A stretch of 64,000 nt of DNA, from NCBI RefSeq assembly GCF_905171765.1, contig NC_053393.1, forward strand, positions 193,343,921-193,407,920, given 5' to 3'. Positions 33,364-43,585 of this stretch are shown in pieces (the stretch's first letter is position 1; each line of letters begins with the position of its first letter). This stretch comes from Bufo bufo. Taxonomy: Eukaryota > Chordata > Amphibia > Anura > Bufonidae. Both the position numbers and the translations under genes were made by a program. Under the pieces are notes generated by a model that worked only from the letters and a program-made list of their open reading frames with translations, had not been told where the DNA came from and searched no databases.

Positions 33364-33965
33364 TGGGAGAGGGAAAGGTGGTGACCCCTGACTCACCTTG
33401 AGACTGGCACCTGACTGCCCTGACGTCCCTAGACGGGTTCCTCACCCGTACGCCGATCACGTGCCTAAACCCTGGCTTTCCCTAAGATGAGCCCTACGTA
33501 GTGAACAGGGCGGTGGGATCACTAGTCCGCACCACTGACACTAAAGGAAAACACCAAGGAGAGGACAGACAATACAGACAAAACATATAATCCCAGGTGG
33601 GCGACAACAGCAGACAACAAAAGCCCAACAGGGATCCGGAGGGTAACGCTCTGGAACAACAACCAGGGATCACAGCGACTCAGCTCCAGTGGGTCAGTAT
33701 AGAAGTCCAGGCAGGAAGCTCTATATCTGGCAACCAGAGAAGTGGGAGAGGGGAATATAAGGAGGTTGGGAGTGCTGGACAAGAAACAGCTGAGGAGAAG
33801 AAGCTACGGATCCCTGAGTGAGCCAAAAAGGGTTGCAAGGCAAACCCAGAAAGGTACCATTAAGACACAGCACTATCTTTATACATAGAACGCGCAGCCA
33901 CCCGCTGTGACTTCCTGACCCCGGGTATAATGGAGTCAGACGTGGCTCTTGACACCCTCGTGACA
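33364..33965 (-). repeat. G3 5' LTR, inner 66 bp deleted
   Basis: Nearly identical to the G3 3' LTR but starts at GGGAGAGGGAAAGGTGG. The outer end GTGACA is intact and is followed by the CTTCC duplication. Confidence 0.9.
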
Positions 33966-33970
33966 CTTCC

Positions 33971-35690
33971 GTGGCCCAAATGTTCGAGCAAAAAAAGATG
34001 ATGATGCCGGATAACCCTCTTGCCCAACGGCTGACAGCTGGCTTGTCATAACTGCTAGCCCGCCAACTACTGCCATATAAACTAGTGGACTCGGAGGCCT
34101 TTAGAAAATTTGTAGCCATTGGCACACCACAATGGAAGGTCCCTGGAGGGAAATATTTCTCCCAGAAGGGCATCCCGGAACTATATGGCTACGTTCAGTG
34201 GCAAGTGAATATATATCTCTGGCACACAGTGTCAAGATACATCTGACCACAGACACGTGGTCTAGCAAACACGGGCAGGGAAGGCACATAACTTTTACTG
34301 CCCACTGGGTGAACCTTCTGACGGCCGTCAAGCAGGCAACCCGTGGCACCCGTGTGGATTGGATGTTACCGCCACTGATTGCATGCAGGCCTGCCTCTTC
34401 TTCTCCTCCTCCTACTCCATCCTCCGTCTCCTCCTCGGCTGACTCCTCCTTTTCCACTGCTACCGCCTCTTCTGCTGCGCCCCCAAGCTCCACAGAACCT
34501 ATTCGACGTGCCAGGTGAGACGTTGCCATGCTGTGCTGCGGATGTTGTGCCTGGAAGCCAAGAGCCACACTGGTCCTGCACTCCTTTCAGCTTTGCGTTC
34601 ACAGACCGATCAGCGGCTAACCCCACTCAATTTCACAGTTGGTAAAGTGGTGTGTGACAACGGTGCCAATCTGCTGAGTGCGCTGAAACAGGGCAAAATT
34701 ACACACGTGCTGTGCATGGCACACATCCTAAACTTAATCATGCAGCGATTCGTTGCCAAATACCCCAGGACGTCTTGTGGCAGGCCAGGAAAATCTCTGG
34801 CCATTTTAGAAGATCTTACACGGCCATGAGTCGCCTTGCTGACGTTCAGGGTGACCCCACCTGCCCGTCAGACGTCTGATTTGTGACTGTCCGACGTGAT
34901 GGAACTCCACCTTGTATATGCTTGATAGGCTGCTCCAGCAGAAAAGTGCAGTTAATGACTACCTGTACGAACTCTGCAGCAGGACAGGTTCTGGGGAGCT
35001 TGGTTTTTATTCACCGCGCCAGTGGCTGCTCATGCGCGACGCATGCAGACTTCTGCGGCCATTTGATGAGATCACCAAACTGGTCAGTCACAGCCAGGGT
35101 GCCATCAGTGACATCGTACCTTACGCCTTCTTTCTGAAGCATGCATTGCGTCGTGTCATTGATCAAGCCGTCGTGGAGCAGGAGCAGGAAGATGAGATAG
35201 TCGCAATGCTGGATGAATTCCCAGGGGGGCTACTCCATCTGAGACAAGTTAACAGGAGTCTGAAGAGGAGTCAGAGGAGGATGGTGCCGTTGCGGAGGAG
35301 GAGCAAGAAGAGCATGCTTTAAACTTTTCGGGATCCCTGTTGTCCGTGGCTGGGGGGAGGAGACCGAGGATGACATTATCCTGAACAATGAGCAGGAGCC
35401 AGGCCACTCCACCGCTTCCAGTTTAGTGCAAATGGGGGCCTTCACGCTCCAGTGTTTGAAGAGCGACCTTCGTATAAAAGCATAAAGGGCAAGGACCAGT
35501 ACTGAGTGGCAACGTACTTCGACCCCCAGTACAAAAACATAATGGCGGACATGTTACCAGCATCACAGAGGGCTGTCAGAATGCAGCACTTCCAGGCTTT
35601 GCTTTGAGAAATGCTGCATTCTGCTTTTGCTGGCGCTGGCATAAAAATTTCCACTCACAGAGAAACAGTTGCGGGTACCAATCCAACAGC
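33971..35690 (+). pseudogene. hAT transposase relic, central part
   Basis: Frames switch several times, but the hAT order is clear: VAQMFEQKKMMMPDNPLAQR, LLPYKLVDSEAFRKFV, VKIHLTTDTWSSKHGQG (first catalytic Asp in TTDTWSS), a long Ser/Pro-rich insert, VVCDNGANLLSALKQGK (second catalytic Asp), THVLCMAHILNLIMQRF (C..H motif), MLDRLLQQKSAVNDYLYE, WLLMRDACRLLRPFDEITKL and AISDIVP. hAT transposases cut and paste with 8-bp duplications. Stops and frameshifts make it non-functional. Confidence 0.85.
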
Positions 35691-35695
35691 GCATG

Positions 35696-36261
35696 TGTCA
35701 CACCCTGCCCTGTTATGGGCCTGAGAAGATCAGACAGACTTGCTGCACGTAAGTCTATCTGACAGATTTTTCTGTTTCTCTTTGTTGTGGATTTGGGCAG
35801 GATCCCACCTCCCACAGGTTCTGCTCATTAGCTATTTAGTGGTGCTATTTATACCCACCTCTCACTATAGCCCTTGCGGTTTATATTTGCTTCTGGAGTT
35901 CTTAGCTGGTGTTTGGTGGATCTCCTGCTCCCCATCCGTCTTAAGCTGTCCTACTCCTTCTCTTTTGTTGTGTGTTCTGGCAAGGCCTCAGGAAGACGCT
36001 GGTTCCTGCACCTAGCGCTAGGAACCGGTCGTCTTATCTCCAGCTCCCTAGCTGAGGGTTTGTTACCGTTTCAGCTAGGCTTAGGTTCCAGCGCATGAGC
36101 ACTTCCACCTTAAGGATTTGCTCATGTTGTCAGCAGTCAGGGAAAGGCTCAGGGATTGTCAGGTGGTGACCTTTCCCTGTTCTCTATCTTTGGGGCCTAG
36201 CCTGGTGTTTTGGTGCTTTTGTTGTATTTGGTTTGCTTCCCTTCCCTCACCTACCGTGACA
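35696..36261 (+). repeat. Solo LTR (566 bp) inside the hAT gene
   Basis: The block starts TGTCACACCCTGCCC and ends CTACCGTGACA, the TG...CA layout of an LTR. Flanks are GCATG (35691-35695) and GTATG (36262-36266), a 5-bp duplication with one C/T difference. No internal region is present, so it is a solo LTR from recombination. Orientation is not certain: both ends fit TGTCA/TGACA. It does not match the G1, G2 or G3 LTRs in sequence. Confidence 0.75.
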
Positions 36262-36266
36262 GTATG

Positions 36267-36635
36267 CAATAAGAGGGCGGTTTGAAGATGTGTTGGTCAC
36301 TTCGGATATGAGATCATTCTTGCAGCCAACCCATTGACAGCTGCCCTCCGGATTCAGCCTCAAGATACGCCTAGACCGACAGGTGTTCGACTACATCGGG
36401 TTAACGCTCTGAGAAGCGAGGAACCCCTGGACTACTGGGTGTGCAGGCTTGACCTGTGGCCAGAGTTGGCATAATTTGCCATGGAACTTTTGGCTTGCCC
36501 CTCGTCCAGTGTCCTGTCCGAAAGGATATTCAGCGCAGCAGGGGGGATCGTGACCAATAAGCGCACTCGCCTAGCTCTAAAAATGAATGAGGCATTTATC
36601 TCAGAGGAATTCAATTTCTGTGACGACCACGTTTA
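36267..36635 (+). pseudogene. hAT transposase relic, C-terminal dimerisation domain
   Basis: The last part reads LLACPSSSVLSERIFSAAGG followed by IVTNKRTRL, the conserved hAT C-terminal (dimerisation) motif, and ends EEFNFCDDHV with a TAA at 36633-36635. It is the best-preserved segment of the gene. It is split from the centre by the solo LTR. Confidence 0.85.
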
Positions 36636-36911
36636 ATTGAATTTCCTCATGACAGCCCACAAATATTCGCCACCACCCAGAACAAATATTGGTCCCTGTC
36701 TTAGGTAAATACAACGGCATAAAAGCGGCCTTTTCTGTCAGTTGAATACCTAATGTTTTGGGCCTCGGAGGAATTCAACACCTGTGACGACCACGTGTTT
36801 CAACTATTATCATTAAGGTTTTTTTCAAGAGGGGGGATTTCGTTAGCCATGTTTTTAATTCAGTTTTATATTTTTAGTTCTTTTAAACATATGTATTTGA
36901 CTTCTATTTGT

Positions 36912-37390
36912 ACTGGCCTTCAGTAAAATTGATATCCATTGACCGTGTAATCTACCTCCAGCCACATACTTACTTGTTCTTTTATGTACACTGAATGCAT
37001 AATTTTTGGGGCCTGTAGTACACTGGCCTGCTGGAAAATTGATATCCAATGACCGTGTAATCTACCTCCAGCCACATACATACTTGTTCTTTTATGTACA
37101 CTGAATGCATAGTTTTTGGGACCTGTAGTACACTGGCCTGCTGGAAAATTGATATCCAATGACCGTGTAATCTACTTCCAGCCACATACTTACTTGTTCT
37201 TCTATATATGCAGAATGCATAATTTTTGGGACCTGTAGTACACTGGCCGGCTGGAAAATTGATATCCAATGACCGTGTAATCTACCTCCAGCCACCTACT
37301 TACTTGTTCTTTTCTGTAATGTGAATAAATTGTTTATGGGACCTGTAGTACACTGGCCTGCCGTGTAATCTACCTCCAGCCACCTACTTA
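36912..37390 (+). repeat. 110-bp tandem repeat in the hAT 3' region
   Basis: Units start at 36912, 37022, 37132, 37242 and 37352 (ACTGGCC each), an exact 110-bp period. Each unit has ATTGATATCCA.TGACCGTG, CTACCTCCAGCCAC and TTACTTGTTCTTTT. The fifth unit is cut by a MITE and resumes at 37888. Confidence 0.92.
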
Positions 37391-37887
37391 GGCTACTTTC
37401 ACACTTGCGTTCGGAGCGGATCCGTCTGGTGTCTGCACAGACGGATCCGCTCCTATAATGCAAACGATGGTATCCGTTCAGAACGGATCCGTCTGCATTG
37501 TATTTCAGAAAAAAATCTAAGTGTAAAAGTTAGTCAGACGGATCCGTCCTGACTTTGCATTGAAAGTCAATGGGGGACGGATCCGTTTGAAATTGCACCA
37601 TATTGTGTCAACTTCAAACGGATCCGTCCCCATTGACTTACATTGTAAGTCTGGACGGATCCGTTTGGCGCCGCGCGGCCAGGCGGACACCCGAACGCTG
37701 CAAGCTGCGTTTGGGTGTCCGCCTGATGAGCGGAACGGAGGCCAAGCGGAGCCAGACTGAGGCATTCTGAGCAGATCCGCATCCACTCAGAATGCATTGG
37801 GGCTGTACGGATGCGTTCGGGGCCGCTTGTGAGAGCCTTCAAATGGAACTCACAAGCGGAACCCTGAACGCAAGTGTGAAAGTAGCC
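37391..37887. repeat. 497-bp TTA-flanked MITE in the tandem repeat
   Basis: The termini GGCTACTTTCACACTTGCGT and GCAAGTGTGAAAGTAGCC are inverted copies, with TTA at both sides (37388-37390 and 37888-37890). The empty site CTTACTTGTTC is visible in neighbouring 110-bp units. The interior holds multiple ACGGATCCGT-type palindromes. Confidence 0.92.
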
Positions 37888-37890
37888 TTA

Positions 37891-38045
37891 CTTGTTCTTT
37901 TCTGTACGGTGAATGAATAATTGTTGCGTCCTTGAAGGTATTCAACACCAGTGACGACCCGTGTTATTGAATTTCAACTACTTACAGTATGTGCTGAAAA
38001 TCAACTTTAATCCAGGCTTGCAGTGTATGCAAATTTGCCTTTGTA
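37891..38045 (+). other. End of the hAT 3' region
   Basis: Continues the fifth 110-bp unit, then GTATTCAACACCAGTGACGACC, which echoes the GAATTCAACACCTGTGACGACC-type motifs near 36.6 and 36.77 kb, so it belongs to the hAT-derived element. I could not identify a terminal inverted repeat. Confidence 0.45.
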
Positions 38046-38480
38046 AAGGGGTTATCCTGGAAAAATAGTAATAACTTATCTTCAGGATAGGTCATCATTA
38101 TCACATCAGCTGGGGTCTAAGTCCCAACATCACCGCCGATCAGCTGCTTCAGGGAGACCCTGAAATGGATCAGCTGCTTCAGGGAGACCCTGAAATGCAA
38201 TACAGGCTCCTGGCAGCTTTGCAAGGACAGCACTGTACATAATATAGTGGCAGTGCTTGGTTTTGCAGCTCAGCCTCGACTACTTGAATGGAGCTGAGCT
38301 GCAAATTGACCATGTAACCAATGTACAGTGATGTCACTGGCCTAGGAAGAGGCTGTGGTGCTCAAGGCCTCTTGTACCAGTTGGGGGTCCCGGGTGTCGC
38401 ATTCCCGCAGATCTGATACTACAATCTGCAGATTGCTGTGACCATGCTGTCATTAGATTCCAGAGACCAGCTGAAGAGAT
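38046..38480. repeat. Interspersed repeat with an internal 30-bp duplication
   Basis: The stretch opens AAGGGGTTATCCTGGAAAAA and GATAGGTCATCA, and a related piece occurs at 41861-41925 (GATAGGTCATCAGTATGAT). Inside, GATCAGCTGCTTCAGGGAGA plus the next 10 bases occurs twice in direct succession from 38138. No coding capacity. Confidence 0.55.
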
Positions 38481-39266
38481 AAGATAAGATGCCTTTATTG
38501 TCCCTGTACAGGTCTTCAGACATCTGATCCCTAAGAATGTATGTCACAACACACAAGAAAATCCGTCAGAAATAAATAAAATGTCAAGAAAAATAATTAA
38601 AAAAAATAAAAAATAATAGCTATAATTAGTAATAAAAAAAAAATCTAGGTATTCATTTTAGCTTTATTTAGTATAGTTTTTCTAGTGTAAAATATAAAAG
38701 CATGCATATATTTTTACCTTATAAAAAATGATGAAAAAAGATGAATACCTTAGGGGTCAACGTTAAAAAAAAGTCACTTTGAAGGTGTTTCTAATATTTT
38801 GACACTGTACAACATCTGGTCTGGCAGTATGGTGCCATAGAACGAGCAGTAGAGAAATAGGCCACTAAAAGTCACAATGTTCTCCAGTCCTTAGCCAGTA
38901 GATAAATTACACAAATAGTGTCCATTTTCAATGTACAAACATACTGTGGAGAATTTTTTTGTCTTGAACTTTTTTGCAACATGATGATTAAAAATGATAA
39001 GAAAGGAAAAATCCTCATTATTTTCATAATTTTCAGAGTATTTCTTTTAATATGTGTTTTAGTATTATATCTCATCTAATGGCACAAGAAAGGTCTAATG
39101 TGTCCCTTGAAAAATAATATCAAATACATGTAGCTTGGCTCAGAAATTGAATAATTATTTGCAGTTAGGTGGGCCTAAAAATTGGCCAGGTAAGAAAGCG
39201 GAAGGGGGCGGGTGGAGGGGGTATTACTCTGGTAATACCCCTTTAGTTCTACGTTGTCTACACAAT
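38481..39266. other. AT-rich sequence without recognised features
   Basis: Contains an AAGATAAGATAAGATGCCTT stretch that could be a retroelement 3' end, and AT-rich sequence. I see no gene. Confidence 0.3.
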
Positions 39267-39441
39267 GGGGGAGATTTATCAAACTGGTGTGAAGTAGAAC
39301 TGGCTTAGTTGCACATAGCAACCGATGAGATTCCACCTTTCATTTTTCACAGCTCCTTTGGAAAATGAAAGTTGGAATCTGACTGGTTGCTATGTGCAAC
39401 TAAGCCAGTTCTACTTTACACCAGTTTGATAAATCTCCCCC
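39267..39441. repeat. Short palindromic MITE, second copy
   Basis: GGGGGAGATTTATCAAACTG at the left mirrors CAGTTTGATAAATCTCCCCC at the right, with mirrored GTTGC.CATAG and CTTTCATTTT. Same family as the block at 13.1 kb. Confidence 0.85.
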
Positions 39442-40038
39442 AGTATATTTACCAAGTACCAACACTCACGCCTATTTAAGGCCTAAAAGATGAACATATT
39501 TATTTTAGTGTAAACATGTTAGATCTTTCGAGTATAGTATGCCAACTGAAAAAAATATCCACATTTCACACTTCCTGCAAACTTCATCTGCTTGCTTTCA
39601 TCATTAATGCAACCACCTTGCTTGGGTGAAACGACTACAAATATTTAGAGAGAAGCGATTGTTCAGTAGATAGAAACATATGTCATATTCTGCTTCTCAA
39701 TATAAACGGCTGGCATTTCTGCAATAACATCTTCCGAGGATGACAATCTTAGACAGCTTCTCTCAAGCTGTAAATTTACATAACTCTGCATGTTTCCGGG
39801 TAATATGGCTGTTTAATGGGCTGTGTTACACAACTAATATAAATATGTTTCGTGGGAAATCTTAAGAATCACTCAGCTTATATACAATTTTCATCTTGGT
39901 TAGTTTCAGAGGATTTGACAATGCTTAGAGACACTTTAAAGGGTGTATTAGGGAATTGTATTTTGAGCAATATTTGCACCCCTGAAGGGTAGGTTTCCAC
40001 ACACATATTTTTGAGACAGTTTGGATTCAAAAAGACTC
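39442..40038. other. No recognised feature
   Basis: AT-rich, possibly unique sequence. No gene, repeat end or RNA seen. Confidence 0.3.
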
Positions 40039-40217
40039 AGGGGCATATTTATCAAAACTGTCTAGCAGAGAAACTGGCCTTGTTGCCCATAGCAACCAAT
40101 CAGAGCTCAGCTTTCATTTCTTAAAGTGCTTTAGACAAATGAAAGCTGCACCGTGATTGGTTGATATGGGCAATAAGGCCAACTTCTCTGTTAGACAGTT
40201 TTGATAAATGTGCCCCT
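40039..40217. repeat. Short palindromic MITE, third copy (diverged)
   Basis: AGGGGCATATTTATCAAAAC and its mirror GTTTTGATAAATGTGCCCCT enclose mirrored AACTGGCCTTGTTGCCCATA-like segments. It is a subfamily of the repeats at 13.1 and 39.3 kb. Confidence 0.85.
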
Positions 40218-40314
40218 AAGTCTGTACTATATATGTGTCCTTAGTTTAAGATCTGTTTCTGGCTTTTGGTTTCAAACTTTCATCAAAAGACATGAACATA
40301 GAAACCCAGTCTTA

Positions 40315-40939
40315 GGGCTCATGCACAAAAACATATTTTCAGTCCGCATCCGATCCGCATTAAGGCTGCACATTGCTTTTGGCCAACAATGTGTCGTGCA
40401 ACCAAGGATCACAGCAGACACAATGCTGCAATGCATTGAGTTAAAATTAATGGGGTCGCATTGTGAACTTGAAGTTTCTTAAAATCACAATTGAAAAGTT
40501 GCAAGAAATTCAGCAGGTTAGATCTTTTTGTGACCGTCAGGTCAAGGTCTCATTTACTTTTGCTTGTTGTGATGTATCGTAGTATCGCTGCAATCTTTGG
40601 CTGCATAATGTGTGTTGCAGCCACAGCCACCTTGTTGTGCCAGCCTAAGGGCCCATTTTGTCGGCTGTGCTTTACAGTCCGCAAATTGCGGATCCACAAA
40701 ACACGGAGACTGGCCATGTGCGTCCTATGATAGAGAATGCCTATTCTTGTCTGCAATTGCAGACAAAAATAGGACATGTTGTATTGTTTTTGCGGGGCTG
40801 CGGAAAGGACATGGATGTGGACAACACATGATGTGCCGCACGCATTTTCTGCGTACCCGTTGAAATGATTGGATCCACACCCATTCTCAAAATTGCAGAA
40901 CAGATGCGGACTCCTTCATACGGCCATCTGAATGAGCCC
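40315..40939. repeat. 625-bp TTA-type MITE
   Basis: GGGCTCATGCACA at the left and TGAATGAGCCC at the right are inverted, flanked by TTA and TAA. The interior has TCTTGTCTGCAATTGCAGAC and GGACATGTT motifs also found near 26.75 and 41.76 kb. No coding. Confidence 0.7.
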
Positions 40940-40942
40940 TAA

Positions 40943-41175
40943 CACACATACTGGACTTTCATACATGCAACCGCTCTTTTTCACACATCCTCACACATGC
41001 AGGCACTGTCATACACACACTGTCAAATATGCAGGCATACACACTTGTACACATGCAGGCACTGTCACACACTCAGTCACACATGCAGTCACTCACATAC
41101 ACATTTGTACACATGCAGGCACTGTCACATACACACACTGTCATACATGCAGGTACTATTTTACACTACATTACA
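40943..41175 (+). repeat. CA-rich minisatellite
   Basis: Variants of CACACATGCAGGCACTGTCA recur with irregular spacing. It is non-coding: the short Thr/His/Cys-rich ORFs are a product of the repeat. Confidence 0.8.
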
Positions 41176-41380
41176 TACAAATGCCTTCCTCACCTCCTGG
41201 CTGTATTGCTATTTCTTGTGTCCTCAGCCAGGCTCCTCTCCCTCTCAGTAGCAGGGCTCGGTCTCCACACAGCAGCAGTGGGTCCTTCCTTCCTCACTGA
41301 TTAGCAGTGCTGGCCCATTTGGAGGAGAGCCTGTCAGTGCTTTTGAGTGACAGTTTTTAGACCAATCAGCTCTCCTGGCC

Positions 41381-41476
41381 AGTAAGGTTGGGTCCACAAG
41401 GTCCTATTTTCAAGAAAATCACGTAAAAATGAGTTTTTTTTTTTAAAAATCAGACCCTGTGGACACAGCCTTACTG
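41381..41476. repeat. Very short inverted-repeat element
   Basis: AGTAAGGTTGGGTCCACAAG at the left is mirrored by CTGTGGACACAGCCTTACT at the right. About 96 bp in total, probably a minimal MITE. Confidence 0.5.
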
Positions 41477-41679
41477 ACTAGGAGTGCTGATTACACTAAA
41501 ACCTGTTAACTCTCCTATGAATTAGCCCCTGAGCTGCACATTATCTTTCAGTCTAAAGTTCATGAAGGAGGCCCCACTCACCAGTGGACCAGTCCAGGCT
41601 GTATGGGCCCCTGTGCAGCTGAATAAGCTGCACAGGCGGTATGTCCGCCCCTGGTGGACCCGTTCACTTAAATGGGGCC

Positions 41680-41960
41680 TCAAAAGATGAGGACAGCACT
41701 CTGTGTGCTGTCCGCATCTGCACATCCCTTCCGTGCCATCTGCAAAATTATAGAACATGTCCTATTTTTCTCCTTATTACGGACAAGGATAGGACTGTTC
41801 TATTAGGGTCCAGACATCCAGATTCAATTCTACAAAATGCTGAATGCACGCAACCAGGATAGGTCATCAGTATGATATTGGCAGGGCTCTGACTCTGGGC
41901 AACCCTGATGATCAGCTGTTTGAAGAGGCTACTGTGCTCTGTCAGTTTTATTGTTCTTCT
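41680..41960. repeat. Fragments of TTA-type MITE and of the 38-kb repeat
   Basis: ACATGTCCTATTTTT with GTCCGCATCTGCA resembles the interior of the MITE ending at 40.9 kb, and GATAGGTCATCA followed by GATCAGCTGTTT resembles the repeat at 38.1 kb. Boundaries are unclear. Confidence 0.4.
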
Positions 41961-41964
41961 CTTA

Positions 41965-42344
41965 GGGTACTTTCACACTTGCGGCAGGACGGATCCGACA
42001 GGCTGTTCACCCTGTCGGATCCGTCCTTCCGCTATTTCGCCGTGCCGCCGGACCGCCGCTCCGTCCCCATTGACTATAATGGTAACGGGGGCGGAGCTCC
42101 GGCGCAGCACGGCAGTGCACGGCGAAAGGCCGCCGGACTAAAAGTCCTGCATGTCCGACTTTTTAGTCCGGCGGCTCTCGCCGTGCACTGCAGTGCTGCG
42201 CCGGAGCTCCGCCCCCGTCCCCATTATAGTCAATGGGGACGGAGCGGCGGTCCGGCGGCACGGCGAAATAGCGGAAGGACGGATCCGACAGGGTGAACAG
42301 CCTGTCGGATCCGTCCTGTCGCAAGTGTGAAAGTGAAAGTAGCC
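41965..42344. repeat. 380-bp TTA-flanked palindromic MITE
   Basis: GGGTACTTTCACACTTGCG at the left; the right end is GCAAGTGTGAAAGTGAAAGT then AGCC, with a 6-bp GTGAAA duplication. Flanked by TTA (41962-41964, 42345-42347). The arms are near-perfect inverted copies over about 150 bp. Confidence 0.9.
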
Positions 42345-42347
42345 TTA

Positions 42348-42601
42348 GGCTACTTTCACATGACAGTGAAAAAAGCATCCGTTCACAATGGCAAAATGGT
42401 CAATTTTTAATGGACGTGGTTTTCATAGGACATGTCCTATTTTTTGATGTCTGTTATTCACTGGCCCTAAAGTAAAACAAAAAAAAAAAATAAGCTGTGT
42501 GAATGACACCATAGACTATCAGTTTTCTCACAACAAATGCTTGATGGCTGTTATAAAATGGTCATCAAACGTCCATTTTTCACTGTTGTGTGAATGCAGC
42601 C
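42348..42601. repeat. 254-bp TTA-flanked MITE abutting the previous one
   Basis: GGCTACTTTCACATGACAGT mirrors ACTGTTGTGTGAATGCAGCC. The left TTA (42345-42347) is shared with the neighbouring MITE; the right TTA is at 42602-42604. Confidence 0.85.
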
Positions 42602-42604
42602 TTA

Positions 42605-43118
42605 TGATGGAGCAGAACTGAACTGACCAAGGCAGCCAAGCAAGTTAGGCTCCTCTTCGCCTTGCAGAATGAGAGTTTGATGACTTCTGTCTTCCTTATT
42701 AAAGAAGGTCCAGAGGTGCGATGCCTATTCATTGAATATTTAAGGTCTCTCCTGTGAAAATGTTTAAAGTACAAAAACCCTCTAAATTTCAAGCTGTTAA
42801 CCTCTTTTGACTGGTTATACTATTTGTCATATTTAATTCTACTTGTACCAGATTTAAAAGGAAAATGATTGTATAGAAATACTCTGAATTTAGTTAATAC
42901 ACAAAGGTTGTATTATGTAATTTACAGGTTTTCGGCTGATCTTCCCTTCAATACATCGGCCCTTTTTTTTTTTTACGTTACACAAGTGGAATTCATTGCC
43001 TGCCATAAAATGAAGAATGGTTATGAGTTATTGATGTTTCATAAGGCTCATTACTACTTAAGTTCAAAGTCTCACAGATAAGCTCCATGTTTATACTAGT
43101 GACATATTCAAGCATAAG
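42605..43118. other. Probable 5' flank of the host gene
   Basis: No transposon signature recognised. It precedes a TATA box and first coding exon, so it probably includes the promoter region. Distal elements cannot be assigned. Confidence 0.35.
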
Positions 43119-43126
43119 TATAAAAG
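43119..43126 (+). promoter_or_regulatory. TATA box of the candidate host gene
   Basis: TATAAAAG lies 83 bp before the ATG of the candidate exon. The expected start site, about 25-30 bases on, falls near CCACCATCAAGCAGGGG, giving a 5' UTR of about 60 nt if unspliced. A pyrimidine-rich tract ending in AG at 43198 could alternatively be a splice acceptor. Confidence 0.55.
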
Positions 43127-43208
43127 CTGAGCAAGAAGAGCCCACCATCAAGCAGGGGACATTTGGCCTACCTAAGTTTTTTTCTTTGGTTTGAATAGAT
43201 TTGACACA

Positions 43209-43311
43209 ATGAAGGCCTATAACATAGTACTAATGTGCCTCATCTGCCTCTCGGCCATCTCTTACATCATCACGGTGGCTCTCAATGCTTTGTCAGCTGT
43301 AGCTCAAACAG
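43209..43311 (+). CDS. Candidate first coding exon of a host membrane or secreted protein
   Basis: An ATG opens 34 codons plus one base, ending ACAG before a consensus donor GTAAGT. The peptide begins MKAYNIVLMCLICLSAISYI and continues with a hydrophobic stretch, then ALNALSAVAQT, consistent with a signal peptide or signal anchor of about 22-25 residues. No stop occurs before the donor, and a TATA box lies upstream. The LNALSA end loosely resembles the N-terminus of vertebrate TspO-like membrane proteins, but this is a weak impression. The following exons are not in the window or have not been recognised. It is the only non-transposon coding candidate here. Confidence 0.55.
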
Positions 43312-43585
43312 GTAAGTACTATGTACATTTTTATCAGAACTGGAATTAGAATGTAATACTTAGGTTTGAAGAGTTAATCGGGGAACTTGATCTTTAATGA
43401 ACTGTATAGACCTATACAAGAAGTAATACAAAGTAGAAAATGACGTAGCAGAAAATAAGATCACATGACAAGATCATTTCCGGGATTAGATAGATAAGTA
43501 GATTTACAGTTGTAGCAGACTTCAGTTTGTCATTTCTAATGCTTTTGAGTTTGTGGAGCAGAAAATGGGCAGCCCCGAAGAGTTA
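43312..43585 (+). other. Start of intron 1 of the candidate host gene
   Basis: Begins GTAAGTACT. No further coding sequence or acceptor-exon pair could be identified before the transposon-dominated region. Confidence 0.45.

Larger units (their letters stand above)
27919..33965 (-). mobile_element. G3: Ty3/gypsy element of the G1 family inside a hAT gene
   Basis: The flanks share a perfect 5-bp duplication CTTCC (27914-27918 and 33966-33970), and hAT transposase sequence lies on both sides. Inside, on the minus strand, are gag, protease, RT, RNase H, integrase and chromodomain relics closely related to G1. A deletion fused gag to the 5' LTR, and a 767-bp TTA-type MITE interrupts pol. The RNase H-integrase-chromodomain part is still one long open frame. 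Confidence 0.9.

Noticed and set aside
36855..37295. Overlapping minus-strand ORFs beginning MDINFPAGQC
   Set aside because: They reflect the 110-bp tandem repeat; period 110 is not a multiple of three, so frames shift from unit to unit.
40932..41304. His/Thr/Cys-rich ORFs of 80-120 codons
   Set aside because: They translate a CA-rich minisatellite in several frames.
1..42344. Frequent GGATCCG/CGGATCC motifs as possible cloning or vector artefacts
   Set aside because: They occur inside defined MITEs with inverted termini and target duplications and recur in many diverged copies, so they are native repeat sequence.
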